The position numbers and the translations under genes are program-made. A model generated the notes under the pieces. It was not told the origin of the DNA and made no database searches. It was given only the letters and a program-made list of their open reading frames with translations. From contig NZ_CP031396.1 of assembly GCF_003363755.1 (NCBI RefSeq), positions 6,603,996 through 6,667,995 of the forward strand: a DNA stretch of 64,000 bases. The letters run 5' to 3'. This DNA comes from Pseudomonas protegens (GTDB lineage Bacteria; Pseudomonadota; Gammaproteobacteria; Pseudomonadales; Pseudomonadaceae). Positions 33,565-42,450 of this stretch are shown piece by piece; the first letter of the stretch is position 1, and each line of letters begins with the position of its first letter.

Positions 33565-34854
33565 ATGCAGCTTGCCGCCAAACGCGAGTACTGGCTTATC
33601 AGTGGTTTATTGTTTTTCTTCTTCTTTTCGTGGTCATCCAGCTATTCGCTGTTCTCTATCTGGCTGCATCGAGTCATTGGCTTGAATGGCACGGAAACCG
33701 GGTTCATTTTCGCCGCCAACGCCATTGCGGCGTTGCTGGTTCAGCCCTTCTACGGCGCTCTTCAAGACCGCCTCGGGCTGTCCAAAAAACTGTTGGTATG
33801 GATTGGCATCTTGCTCTGCGCCGCGGCCCCGTTTGCCATTTATGTCTACGCCGGCCTGTTGGCGCAGAACGTGGTGCTCGGCGCCTTGGTCGGTGCGGCG
33901 TTTCTGGCGCTGGCGATGCTGGCAGGCGTGGGGGTAATCGAGTCCTACACCGAGCGTTTGTCACGTCATGCGGGGTTCGAGTTTGGAACCACCCGAATGT
34001 GGGGGTCGTTGGGCTGGGCCAGCGCGACCGGCGTGGTCGGCGTGGTGTTCAACATTGATCCTGACATTGCGTTTTACATGAGCAGCGCCGCCGGCGTCGT
34101 GTTCCTGCTGATCCTGTCCCGCCTGGACCTTGACCGTTTGAACCCGCCGGCTGCGCAGGCGGGCAGCGTTGCCCACCCCGTGCGCCTGAACGATCTCTGG
34201 AAGTTGCTGACACTCCCGCGATTCTGGGCTTTCAGCCTGTACCTGACAGGGGTGTGCGGGATCTACATGATCTACGAGCAACAGTTTCCGGTGTATTTCT
34301 CCTCGTTTTTCCCGACCCCGGAGGAGGGCACCCGCGCCTATGGCTACCTGAACTCGTCTCAGGTGCTGGTCGAGGCGGTCTTGATGCTGTTTGCACCCTG
34401 GGTGGTCAGCCGCACAGGCGCCAAATACGGGCTGATCCTGGCCGGCAGCATCATGTTTGTGCGCATCCTTGGCTCCGGGATGGCAACGCAGGCCTGGGCT
34501 ATCGCTGCCTGCAAGATGTTGCACGCCTTGGAAGTGCCCATCTTGCTGGTCTCGATATTCAAATACATTTCGCTGAACTTCGACTCTCGGCTGTCCGCCT
34601 CGATCTACCTGGTGGGATTCCAGTTCGCCCAGCAATTGACCGCCATGCTGCTATCGCCGCTGGTGGGCTACGGCTACGACCATCTCGGTTTCTCCAGCGT
34701 CTACGTGCTGATGGCAGGCCTGGTCGGCGTTTGCCTGTTGCTGTCATGGACCTTGTTGCGTAAGGACCCCGTGCGCGGCGCCGCTCAAGACCGGCCTGGC
34801 GATTCGCCGGAGCTGCCTGCCATCGCTCAATCTGCCCTTCGTTATGAACCCTAG
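33565..34854 (+). CDS. cscB: Oligosaccharide:H+ symporter (sucrose permease, LacY/CscB-like)
   Basis: A 429-residue MFS transporter of the LacY family: it starts MQLAAKREYWLISGLLFFFF with the family's aromatic-rich first helix, and shows the loop signature FYGALQDRLGLSKKLLVWIG, FGTTRMWGSLGWASA and QQFPVYFSSFFPTPEEGTRA. LacY, RafB and CscB import disaccharides with protons. Pairing with a GH32 hydrolase and a LacI repressor points to sucrose. The hydrolase gene starts 13 bases after its stop. Sucrose as substrate is inferred from context. Confidence 0.85.
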   Translation: MQLAAKREYWLISGLLFFFFFSWSSSYSLFSIWLHRVIGLNGTETGFIFAANAIAALLVQPFYGALQDRLGLSKKLLVWIGILLCAAAPFAIYVYAGLLAQNVVLGALVGAAFLALAMLAGVGVIESYTERLSRHAGFEFGTTRMWGSLGWASATGVVGVVFNIDPDIAFYMSSAAGVVFLLILSRLDLDRLNPPAAQAGSVAHPVRLNDLWKLLTLPRFWAFSLYLTGVCGIYMIYEQQFPVYFSSFFPTPEEGTRAYGYLNSSQVLVEAVLMLFAPWVVSRTGAKYGLILAGSIMFVRILGSGMATQAWAIAACKMLHALEVPILLVSIFKYISLNFDSRLSASIYLVGFQFAQQLTAMLLSPLVGYGYDHLGFSSVYVLMAGLVGVCLLLSWTLLRKDPVRGAAQDRPGDSPELPAIAQSALRYEP

Positions 34855-34867
34855 ACAGGAACCGGCC

Positions 34868-36343
34868 ATGCACGCTGCACTGTTAGAGCAAGCGCATCGC
34901 GCTATCGAAAAAAAACTGCCCGAGCGGGAGGATGACTATCGCCTGGCCTATCACCTGGCGCCGCCGGCAGGATGGATGAATGACCCGAACGGCCTGGTGT
35001 TTTTTCGCGGTGAATACCATGTGTTCTACCAACATCATCCCTATTCGGCCAAGTGGGGGCCGATGCACTGGGGGCATGCCAAGAGCCGCGACCTGGTGCA
35101 CTGGGAGCATCTGCCCATCGCGCTGGCGCCTGGCGACGCCTATGACCGCGATGGCTGCTTTTCAGGATCTGCGGTGGTCGCGGACGACAGGCTGTACCTG
35201 ATCTACACCGGGCATACCTGGCTGGGTGCGCCGGGTGATGAGCGGCACATTCGTCAGGTCCAGTGCCTGGCCAGCAGCATCGATGGCGTTTCGTTCAGCA
35301 AGCACGGGGCGGTGATCGATACGGCGCCTGAGCCGAGCATCATGCATTTTCGCGATCCCAAGGTGTGGTGGCGAGCAGGGCAGTGGTGGATGGCCTTGGG
35401 CGCTCGCCAAGGCGACGACCCGCTGCTCCTGCTCTATTGCTCCGACGATCTGCATCACTGGAAGTACCTCAGGTGCGCGCTGCAGGGGCGACGCGAGTCG
35501 GACGGCTACATGTGGGAGTGTCCGGACCTGTTCGAACTCGATGGCAACGATGTGTTTCTCTATTCGCCTCAAGGCCTGAAGCCCAGCGGTTATGACAACT
35601 GGAACAAGTTCCAGAACAGCTATCGGATGGGCCTGCTGGACGACCGTGGATACTTCAGCGAGTGCGGTGAGCCGCGTGAACTGGATCATGGTCACGATTT
35701 TTATGCGGCGCAGACCCTGCTGGCGCCGGACGGACGCCGCCTGTTGTGGGCCTGGATGGACATGTGGGAGAGCCCGATGCCGAGTCAGGCGCAGCACTGG
35801 TGTGGTGCGCTGTCGCTGCCTCGTGAACTGAGCCGTAATGGCGAACGGCTGCGCATGCGGCCGGCCCGCGAGCTGAAGGCGCTACGCCAGTCGCAACGGA
35901 CACTGGCGATCGGCGTGGTCGAATCCGGCAATTGCCTGCTCGATGAGCGAGGGACGTTACTGGAGTTCGAACTGTCCCTGGACCTGGCAGGCAGCACTGC
36001 TGAGCGCTTTGGGCTGGCGCTGCGTTGCAGTGAGGATCAGCAAGAGCGGACCCTGGTGTATTTCGATGCGATGGCGCGCCGCCTGGTGCTGGACAGGCAA
36101 CACTCGGGAGTGGGGGTGAGCGGTGCGCGCAGCGTGCCGATAGCCAAGGGACAAACGCGGATAGACTTGCGGATTTTCCTTGATCGTTCGTCTATCGAGG
36201 TGTTTGTCGATGACGGCGCTTATAGCTTGAGCAGCCGGATCTATCCTCGTCCGGACAGTCAGGCGGTCATGGCGTTTGCGGTCAATGGCAGCGCTGGGTT
36301 TGGCGATGCGTCGGTCTGGCACCTGGCCGATCTGCGCCTCTGA
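34868..36343 (+). CDS. cscA: GH32 sucrose hydrolase (invertase)
   Basis: A 491-residue intracellular glycoside hydrolase family 32 enzyme. All three catalytic motifs are present: WMNDPNG with the nucleophile Asp39, FRDPKVWWRAGQWW with the stabilising aspartate, and YMWECPDLFELDG with the acid/base glutamate. A C-terminal beta-sandwich follows (LRIFLDRSSIEVFVDDGAYS). It splits sucrose into glucose and fructose after uptake; no signal peptide is seen. The ATG at 34868 has AGGAA eight bases upstream and is preferred to the one at 34844, which overlaps cscB. Confidence 0.9.
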   Translation: MHAALLEQAHRAIEKKLPEREDDYRLAYHLAPPAGWMNDPNGLVFFRGEYHVFYQHHPYSAKWGPMHWGHAKSRDLVHWEHLPIALAPGDAYDRDGCFSGSAVVADDRLYLIYTGHTWLGAPGDERHIRQVQCLASSIDGVSFSKHGAVIDTAPEPSIMHFRDPKVWWRAGQWWMALGARQGDDPLLLLYCSDDLHHWKYLRCALQGRRESDGYMWECPDLFELDGNDVFLYSPQGLKPSGYDNWNKFQNSYRMGLLDDRGYFSECGEPRELDHGHDFYAAQTLLAPDGRRLLWAWMDMWESPMPSQAQHWCGALSLPRELSRNGERLRMRPARELKALRQSQRTLAIGVVESGNCLLDERGTLLEFELSLDLAGSTAERFGLALRCSEDQQERTLVYFDAMARRLVLDRQHSGVGVSGARSVPIAKGQTRIDLRIFLDRSSIEVFVDDGAYSLSSRIYPRPDSQAVMAFAVNGSAGFGDASVWHLADLRL

Positions 36344-36385
36344 CCCTGCTGATCGGCCATGGGCGCGCGACGTCTGGCGATGTGT

Positions 36386-36410
36386 TGTCATGCTTTTGCC
36401 AAGCATGACA
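36386..36410. promoter_or_regulatory. Inverted repeat before the LacI-family gene
   Basis: TGTCATGCTT and AAGCATGACA are perfect 10-base arms around TTGCC, 35 bases before the regulator start codon. No T-run follows, so it is more likely an operator or transcript-stability hairpin than a terminator. Confidence 0.45.
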
Positions 36411-36444
36411 TGATGCCCGGCCACACAAGCATTGGCACCTGCGA

Positions 36445-37443
36445 ATGGCCTCAGTTAAAGATGTCGCGCACCTCGCAGGGGTTTCCTTGATGACGGTGTC
36501 CAGGGCGCTCAATACCCCGGAAAAAGTCAATCAGGAAACCCTGGCGAAGGTTCTGCAAGCGGTTGAGACCCTGGGTTATGTCCCCAGTCTTTCTGCCCGA
36601 CAGATCCGCGGCGGCGCTTCCCGTAGCAAAACCATTGGCGTCTTCGCGCTGGATACCGCCACCACGCCCTTCGCCGTGGAAATGCTCCTGTCCATGGAGC
36701 GCACCGCCCGGGAACACGGCTGGAATGTCTTCATCCTCAACGTGTTCGAAGTGCCGCCGAGCCAGCAGACCATCGACCTGATGCTGTCCCACCAGCCTGA
36801 CGGAATCATCTTCAGCGCCATGCAGCTGCGGACCATCGAGATCCCCCCGGCGTTGCGCAGCCTGCCGCTGGTGCTGAGCAATTGCATGAGCCTGGAGTCC
36901 GGGGTGGCCTGTTATGTGCCTGACGATGCCGACGGCCAGTATCAGGCTGTGCGGCATGCGCTCAAGCGTGGCTACCGCAGTCCGTTGTGCATCAACCTGC
37001 CACAAGCCAGCCTGGCCTGGGAGCAGCGCCAGCTTGGATTGTGTCGAGCCCTCACTGAGGCTGGAATATCCGTGGCCGATGTTCCGCAATACAGCCTGTC
37101 CCAGGATGACGCCTATCAGGAAACGATCGCCGCGCTGGAGGCGCAATTGCAAGCGTCGCAAGGAGCGCCAGCGTTCGATCTTCTTATCTGTGGTAACGAC
37201 CGCATCGCTTTGGTGGCTTACCAGTACTTGCTAAGTCGCGGTCTGCGTATTCCGCAGGACGTGGCGGTTCTGGGGTACGACAACATGATCGGTGTTGCCG
37301 AGCTGTTCTATCCGCCGCTCAGTACCGTGCAGTTGCCGTATTACGAAATGGGGCGGCGTTCTGCGCAATACCTCATCGAGCGCTGGGAACAGCCGACGAT
37401 TCACAGGGTTGCGTGCCCGCTGGTAGAACGCGAATCCTGCTGA
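36445..37443 (+). CDS. cscR: LacI/GalR-family repressor of the sucrose genes
   Basis: A 332-residue regulator with the N-terminal LacI helix-turn-helix (ASVKDVAHLAGVSLMTVSRA, residues 2-21) and hinge (YVPSLSARQIRGG), followed by a periplasmic-binding-protein-like sensor (SKTIGVFALDTATTPFAVEM, DLLICGNDRIALVAYQYLLS, AVLGYDNMIGVAELFYPPLS). It most likely represses cscBA through the GTTAACGTTAAC operator, with a sugar as inducer. It is about 100 bases after cscA on the same strand. Confidence 0.85.
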   Translation: MASVKDVAHLAGVSLMTVSRALNTPEKVNQETLAKVLQAVETLGYVPSLSARQIRGGASRSKTIGVFALDTATTPFAVEMLLSMERTAREHGWNVFILNVFEVPPSQQTIDLMLSHQPDGIIFSAMQLRTIEIPPALRSLPLVLSNCMSLESGVACYVPDDADGQYQAVRHALKRGYRSPLCINLPQASLAWEQRQLGLCRALTEAGISVADVPQYSLSQDDAYQETIAALEAQLQASQGAPAFDLLICGNDRIALVAYQYLLSRGLRIPQDVAVLGYDNMIGVAELFYPPLSTVQLPYYEMGRRSAQYLIERWEQPTIHRVACPLVERESC

Positions 37444-37659
37444 ACGGCATGGCTGACAGGAGCATGCGCACACCCGGCGGGTGCTCATGATCCTGGCGCT
37501 GGAGCTGGCGAATCGTCGACCGGTCTTTACATTTTTTGACTGTAGATTCACTGATTAATACAACTCCGGCTTCAGCAAAGTTTGATACTGCGCGCTCTAC
37601 CGCCCCGAAGGATGCTCCGCTCGGGGTATCGCTCCAAATGCACGAAAGGAATCATCCGG

Positions 37660-38031
37660 ATGTATCTCTCTCATAGGCTCACGGGGATCGGTCTGTGTGC
37701 CGCGTTGTTTGTCCTGGCAGGTTGCGCGCCCACTTCAATAGCCGGACCCGGGGCCAACAATGTGCGCATCACCCACAACGAACCGGGACGTGAATGCCAG
37801 TTTCTTGGTGATGTCACCGGCAGTCAGGGCGACTTTTTATTGGGCAGTATCACGGGGAACGCCAATCTCGAAACCGGCGCCCGCAACGACCTGAAAAACA
37901 AGGCCGCGGCGCTGGGGGGCGACCGGGTTTACCTGCTCACTCAACGCGCAGGGCAGACCGGTTCGGATAATCGCCTGGAGCAAACCAACGTGACGCTTTC
38001 GGGCAATGTCTATCGCTGCCCCGAGTCCTGA
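37660..38031 (+). CDS. DUF4156-like small lipoprotein
   Basis: A 123-residue protein starting MYLSHRLTGIGLCAALFVLA with a lipobox LAGCAP, so it is lipid-anchored after export. The mature part (ITHNEPGRECQFLGDVTGSQ, ARNDLKNKAAALGGDRVYLL) matches the DUF4156 family, whose function is not known. The ATG at 37660 is preceded by AAAGGAA. It is a single gene; 200 bases downstream (38032-38234) appear to hold no gene. Confidence 0.8.
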   Translation: MYLSHRLTGIGLCAALFVLAGCAPTSIAGPGANNVRITHNEPGRECQFLGDVTGSQGDFLLGSITGNANLETGARNDLKNKAAALGGDRVYLLTQRAGQTGSDNRLEQTNVTLSGNVYRCPES

Positions 38032-38234
38032 GTCTGCCGCTGAGCGCTGAACAGCTTTGCCCCGCCAATGGCAGAGCTGTCAGCGCTATGAATGTCGGCA
38101 TTGGTTCGGGAGCGGTCAGCGCCGGGATTTGCGTCCGCTGCTGCCGATGGTCAAGCGCTGGTGATGTGTTGAACGGAGCGCTCGGCCATTTTTGCTGCCG
38201 AGCCCGCAGCAGGATGATGCTTGCAGCGGGCGCT

Positions 38235-39128
38235 TCAGGAGGGGAGGGACAGCAACCAGGCGCTGAATGTCTTGAACGCCGGAAAGTGCTGGTAGCGCGC
38301 GGCGCAGGTCAGGTAATAGTTGCGACCGCTGTCCATGGGGCCGAACAGCTTGACCACGGCTCCAGACTCGATTTCCTCCTGCACCAGGATATCGGGAACC
38401 AGCCCGATACCTATGCCTGCGGCCACCGCCTGGATCAGGTGGGCGGTGAGCTCGAAGCTGGGGCCCGTGCGCATTTTCTGGTGATCCAGGTTGTTGAAGT
38501 CGAACCAATCAGACCAGCCGTTGGGGCGAGACACCACGTTCAGCAGCAAATGATGGGGGAGCTCGTCCAGCGATAGCTCGGGGTTGCCTGCCAGGGCCTT
38601 GGGGCTGGCGATGACGATCAGTTTTTCTCGCAGCAGCAGGTGCGACACGTAGCCCGGCCAGTCCCCTTTTCCCGCACAGATGATGGCCTGCATGTCGCCC
38701 ACGCTGGAGGGGTTGTCGGCGTGAATGATCCTTGAATGGATATGCACCAGGTTCCTGGGATGACGGGCATAGAACTCATGCATTTTCGGCAGCAGCCATT
38801 TTGAGCCGAACGTCGGAAGCACCGCCAGGTTCAACGGGCCATCTTCTTCCTTGAAGGCAATGGTCTGCAGGGTGGCGCTGCGAATGCGCCCCAATGCGGC
38901 GCTGAGTTCATGCTGGTACAGAGCGCCGGCGGCGGTGAGTTCGATTTTTCTGCCCTCGCGCTTGAACAGCGAGATCTCCAGCTGCGATTCCAGGGCCTGC
39001 ACTTGCCGGCTGACCGCGCTTTGGGTCAGGGCCAGTTCGTCCGCAGCTTTGGTGAAGCTGCAATGGCGGGCGGCGGCCTCGAAAGCGACCAGCAGGGACA
39101 TTGAAGGGGTCAGTCGGCGTGGGTTCAT
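38235..39128 (-). CDS. LysR-family regulator, GcvA-like
   Basis: A 297-residue LysR protein with the N-terminal winged helix (SLLVAFEAAARHCSFTKAAD, LALTQSAVSRQVQALESQL, residues about 10-50) and the effector domain (PLNLAVLPTFGSKWLLPKMH, GIGIGLVPDILVQEEI). It resembles the GcvA/AmpR branch. It is divergent from the large FAD/Fe-S dehydrogenase gene with 159 bases between, the typical layout for a LysR activator and its target, so it probably senses a metabolite of that enzyme. Confidence 0.85.
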   Translation of the reverse strand: MNPRRLTPSMSLLVAFEAAARHCSFTKAADELALTQSAVSRQVQALESQLEISLFKREGRKIELTAAGALYQHELSAALGRIRSATLQTIAFKEEDGPLNLAVLPTFGSKWLLPKMHEFYARHPRNLVHIHSRIIHADNPSSVGDMQAIICAGKGDWPGYVSHLLLREKLIVIASPKALAGNPELSLDELPHHLLLNVVSRPNGWSDWFDFNNLDHQKMRTGPSFELTAHLIQAVAAGIGIGLVPDILVQEEIESGAVVKLFGPMDSGRNYYLTCAARYQHFPAFKTFSAWLLSLPS

Positions 39129-39287
39129 TCATAAAGCTCATGCAAAAGCTGCAGGTTTTACGTTTGTGTGAAACGTCTTGGCCCCACAAAATCGTGGGTG
39201 CGCCCCTTGCCATGCAGCAGCTGTCGGGGGGTAAGCATACATAACGAGAATGCTCAGATTAGCGGTATCGCCAGTAGGAATTCCAGC

Positions 39288-42200
39288 ATGATTGCCCGGT
39301 TGTCTCCCCATGAAGTCAAAAACCCAGCCTGTGAGTTGTTCCTGGCTCGCCTGGAACAGGAGGGTTTCCAGGGAGAAATCGCTCGCGATCATGGGCTCAG
39401 GACCGTGCTGGCGACCGACAACTCGATCTATCAGCGCCTGCCGCAAGCCGCGGTGTTTCCGCGCAATGTGCAAGATGTTCAGCTGTTGGCCCGCCTCGTG
39501 GCGCTGGCGCCATTCAGCTCGGTGGTACTCACGCCGCGGGGCGGAGGAACCGGCACCAATGGCCAATCGTTGACCAGCGGGATCGTGGTCGACTTGTCGC
39601 GCCACATGAACGGCATCCTTGAGATCAACGTCGAGGAGCGCTGGGTGCGGGTGCAAAGCGGCGTGGTCAAAGACCAGCTCAACGCGGCGTTGAAACCCCA
39701 TGGACTGTTTTTTGCGCCCGAGCTGTCGACGTCGAACCGGGCCACCATCGGCGGCATGATCAACACCGATGCAAGTGGCCAGGGAAGCTGCACCTATGGC
39801 AAGACCCGTGATCATGTCCTGGCGCTGTCGACCATTCTCATTGGTGGCGAGCGGCTCGACAGTGTGCCCCTGGACCCTGACCAGTGGCAGGCACAGGCCC
39901 GTCGCGAAGACAAGGTTGGCGCGATCCATCGCTGTGCATCGCAGATCGTGGAGCAATATGCCGAGCTGATCGAACACACCTTTCCCAAGCTGAACCGTTG
40001 CCTGACGGGGTACGACCTGGCGCATCTGCAGGAGCCCAACGAGCGACTCAATCTGAACAGTGTCCTGTGCGGCTCCGAAGGCTCGCTGGGTTTCATCGTG
40101 GAAGCCACGCTGAATGTGCTGCCCATTCCCCAGTATTCGATCCTGGTCAATGTGCGGTATGCCGGCTTCATGGACGCACTGCGCGACGCCAAGGCGTTGA
40201 TGCAGCTCAAGCCGCTGTCCATCGAGACGGTGGACTCCAAGGTCCTCGGGCTGGCGATGAACGACATCGTCTGGCACGGCGTCGCCGAATACTTTCCCCA
40301 AGACCCCGATGTGGCGACCCTGGGCATCAACCTGGTTGAATTCAGCGGCGACGACGAGGCGGTCTTGCTGCAACGCGTGGATGAATTTGTCCTGCACCTG
40401 CAGCGTGACACCCGCGTGGTGCGATTGGGGCACACCCTGGCCGTCGGCGCCCAGGCAGTGCAGCGGGTCTACGCGATGCGCAAGCGGGCCGTGGGGCTGC
40501 TGGGCAACGTCAAAGGCTCCGCCCGGCCCCAGCCGTTCGTGGAAGATACCGCCGTTCCTCCCGAGCACCTGGCTGATTTCATTGCGCAGTTCCGCGAGTT
40601 GCTTGATGGCCATGGCCTGGAATATGGCATGTTCGGTCACGTGGACGCCGGGGTCCTGCATGTGCGGCCGATCCTGGACATGAAAGACCCCGCTCAGGCG
40701 GCCCTGATCCGGCCCATTTCCGACGCCGTCGCCGAGCTCACGCACAAGCACGGCGGCTTGCTCTGGGGCGAGCACGGTAAAGGGTTGCGGTCGCAATACG
40801 TGCCCGACTACTTCGGCGAACTCTATCCGGCCCTGCAGGAACTCAAGGCGGCTTTTGATCCGAACAACCAACTCAACCCTGGCAAGATCGCCACGCCCAA
40901 GACGCTGCCCGGCGCCCGGTTGACCCGGGTGGACGAGGTCCGGTTGCGGGGCGAGCTTGATCGCACCATCGATGAGCGGGTCTGGTCGCACTACGACGCC
41001 GCGGTGCATTGCAATGGCAACGGCGCCTGCTACAACTTCGACCCCGGTGACGCCATGTGTCCGTCCTGGAAAGGCACCCGCAATAGACTGCACTCGCCCA
41101 AGGGGCGCGCGTCGCTGGTGCGTGAGTGGCTGCGCTTGCAGGGCCAGCAAGGTGTCGATGTGCTGGAAGTGGCTCTCTCGTCCAGGTCCGAGCTGCTCGG
41201 CCTGCCCAGGCGTGCGGTCAATACGCTTGCACGGAAGCTGGGCCAGAAAGACTTTTCCCATGAGGTCTACGAGGCGATGGCCGGGTGCCTCGCCTGCAAG
41301 TCCTGTGCGGGGCAGTGCCCGGTGAAAGTCAATGTGCCGGACTTTCGCTCGCGGTTTTTGCAGCTGTATCACAGTCGCTATCTGCGCCCGTTGAAGGATT
41401 ACCTCATCGGTTCCCTTGAGTACACCATTCCCCACTTCGCCCGCGTGCCGCGTTTGTACAACGGCATCATCGGCTCGCGGATGGTGGGGGCGTTTCTGCG
41501 GCGGGTGGCCGGAATGATCGACAGCCCGCTGCTGAGCCTGCTGGATTTTGATGAGGTTTGCCGGCGGTGGAACGTGCGCGTGGCGTCGCCTGCGCTGCTT
41601 GAGGGGATGGACGAGGCGCAACGGGCTCGCAGCGTGATTCTCGTGCAGGACGCCTTTACCCGTTACTTCGAAACACCGCTGCTGGCCGATTGGATCGAAC
41701 TGATTTCCAGGCTGGGGTTTGAGGTGTACATCGCGCCGTTCGCGGCCAATGGCAAGCCGCTGCAGGTCCAGGGCTTTTTGAAAGCTTTCGAAAAGGCTGC
41801 GCATTACAACGGCCGAACGCTGCGCCAGCTGTACCGCTATCAGATTCCATTGGTGGGTCTTGATCCGGCGATGACCCTGGTTTATCGGCAGGAGTACGCC
41901 AAGACCCTGGGGCAGGATCAGGCTCCGAGCGTGCTGCTGCCGCAGGAATGGCTGGCGCAGGTACTGGCGCCGTCAGCGCTGGGCGCGGACCAGGAGACTT
42001 ACCACTTTGTGCCGCACTGCACCGAGAAAACCAACGAGCCGGGCAGCGTGGCGCTGTGGCAGACGATCTTCGCCCGAGTCGGCCTGAAGTTGCAGGTGCA
42101 AGCCAGCGGCTGCTGTGGGATGTCCGGAACCTATGGTCACGAAACGCAGAACGCCGGGACCTCGGAGGTCATTTACCGTCAGTCCTGGGGCCCCTTGGTG

Positions 42201-42347
42201 GCCCGTCTCAATGGGGCCGGGCGCCTGCTGGCGGACGGCTACTCGTGCCGCAGCCAGGTCAAGCGCAAGGACGGACAGACCGTCCAGCACCCGCTCCAGG
42301 CCTTGCTGAAGTTGCTGCGCGGCGCCGACCAGACCTCAGGCGCTTGA
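39288..42347 (+). CDS. FAD/Fe-S D-2-hydroxyacid dehydrogenase, YdiJ-like
   Basis: A 1019-residue fused enzyme. The N-terminal FAD-binding (PCMH) domain (about residues 45-260) has VVLTPRGGGTGTNGQSLTSG and ATIGGMINTDASGQGS; the FAD-oxidase C-terminal domain follows to about 545 (FGHVDAGVLHVRP, GEHGKGLRSQYVPDYFGE). Then come a 4Fe-4S ferredoxin part (CLACKSCAGQCPVKVNVPDF) and a cysteine-rich CCG domain (SGCCGMSGTYGHE). Enzymes of this build (YdiJ, D-2-hydroxyglutarate dehydrogenase) oxidise D-2-hydroxyacids and pass electrons to the respiratory chain. It converges on the GntR-hydrolase gene. The ATG at 39288 follows AGTAGGAA. Confidence 0.85.
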   Translation: MIARLSPHEVKNPACELFLARLEQEGFQGEIARDHGLRTVLATDNSIYQRLPQAAVFPRNVQDVQLLARLVALAPFSSVVLTPRGGGTGTNGQSLTSGIVVDLSRHMNGILEINVEERWVRVQSGVVKDQLNAALKPHGLFFAPELSTSNRATIGGMINTDASGQGSCTYGKTRDHVLALSTILIGGERLDSVPLDPDQWQAQARREDKVGAIHRCASQIVEQYAELIEHTFPKLNRCLTGYDLAHLQEPNERLNLNSVLCGSEGSLGFIVEATLNVLPIPQYSILVNVRYAGFMDALRDAKALMQLKPLSIETVDSKVLGLAMNDIVWHGVAEYFPQDPDVATLGINLVEFSGDDEAVLLQRVDEFVLHLQRDTRVVRLGHTLAVGAQAVQRVYAMRKRAVGLLGNVKGSARPQPFVEDTAVPPEHLADFIAQFRELLDGHGLEYGMFGHVDAGVLHVRPILDMKDPAQAALIRPISDAVAELTHKHGGLLWGEHGKGLRSQYVPDYFGELYPALQELKAAFDPNNQLNPGKIATPKTLPGARLTRVDEVRLRGELDRTIDERVWSHYDAAVHCNGNGACYNFDPGDAMCPSWKGTRNRLHSPKGRASLVREWLRLQGQQGVDVLEVALSSRSELLGLPRRAVNTLARKLGQKDFSHEVYEAMAGCLACKSCAGQCPVKVNVPDFRSRFLQLYHSRYLRPLKDYLIGSLEYTIPHFARVPRLYNGIIGSRMVGAFLRRVAGMIDSPLLSLLDFDEVCRRWNVRVASPALLEGMDEAQRARSVILVQDAFTRYFETPLLADWIELISRLGFEVYIAPFAANGKPLQVQGFLKAFEKAAHYNGRTLRQLYRYQIPLVGLDPAMTLVYRQEYAKTLGQDQAPSVLLPQEWLAQVLAPSALGADQETYHFVPHCTEKTNEPGSVALWQTIFARVGLKLQVQASGCCGMSGTYGHETQNAGTSEVIYRQSWGPLVARLNGAGRLLADGYSCRSQVKRKDGQTVQHPLQALLKLLRGADQTSGA

Positions 42348-42450
42348 GCGGCGCGGGCATGGTGCGGTTTGACCGCCGCGGCTGGGTATCGGCGTGGACT
42401 GGTGCTTATGTTTTCGTTGAGCACTGGTGCGACCAGCTCGCTGGGCGTCT

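Noticed and set aside
39138..41804. An 888-codon minus-strand frame
   Set aside because: Antisense shadow of the FAD/Fe-S dehydrogenase, which has complete cofactor motifs.
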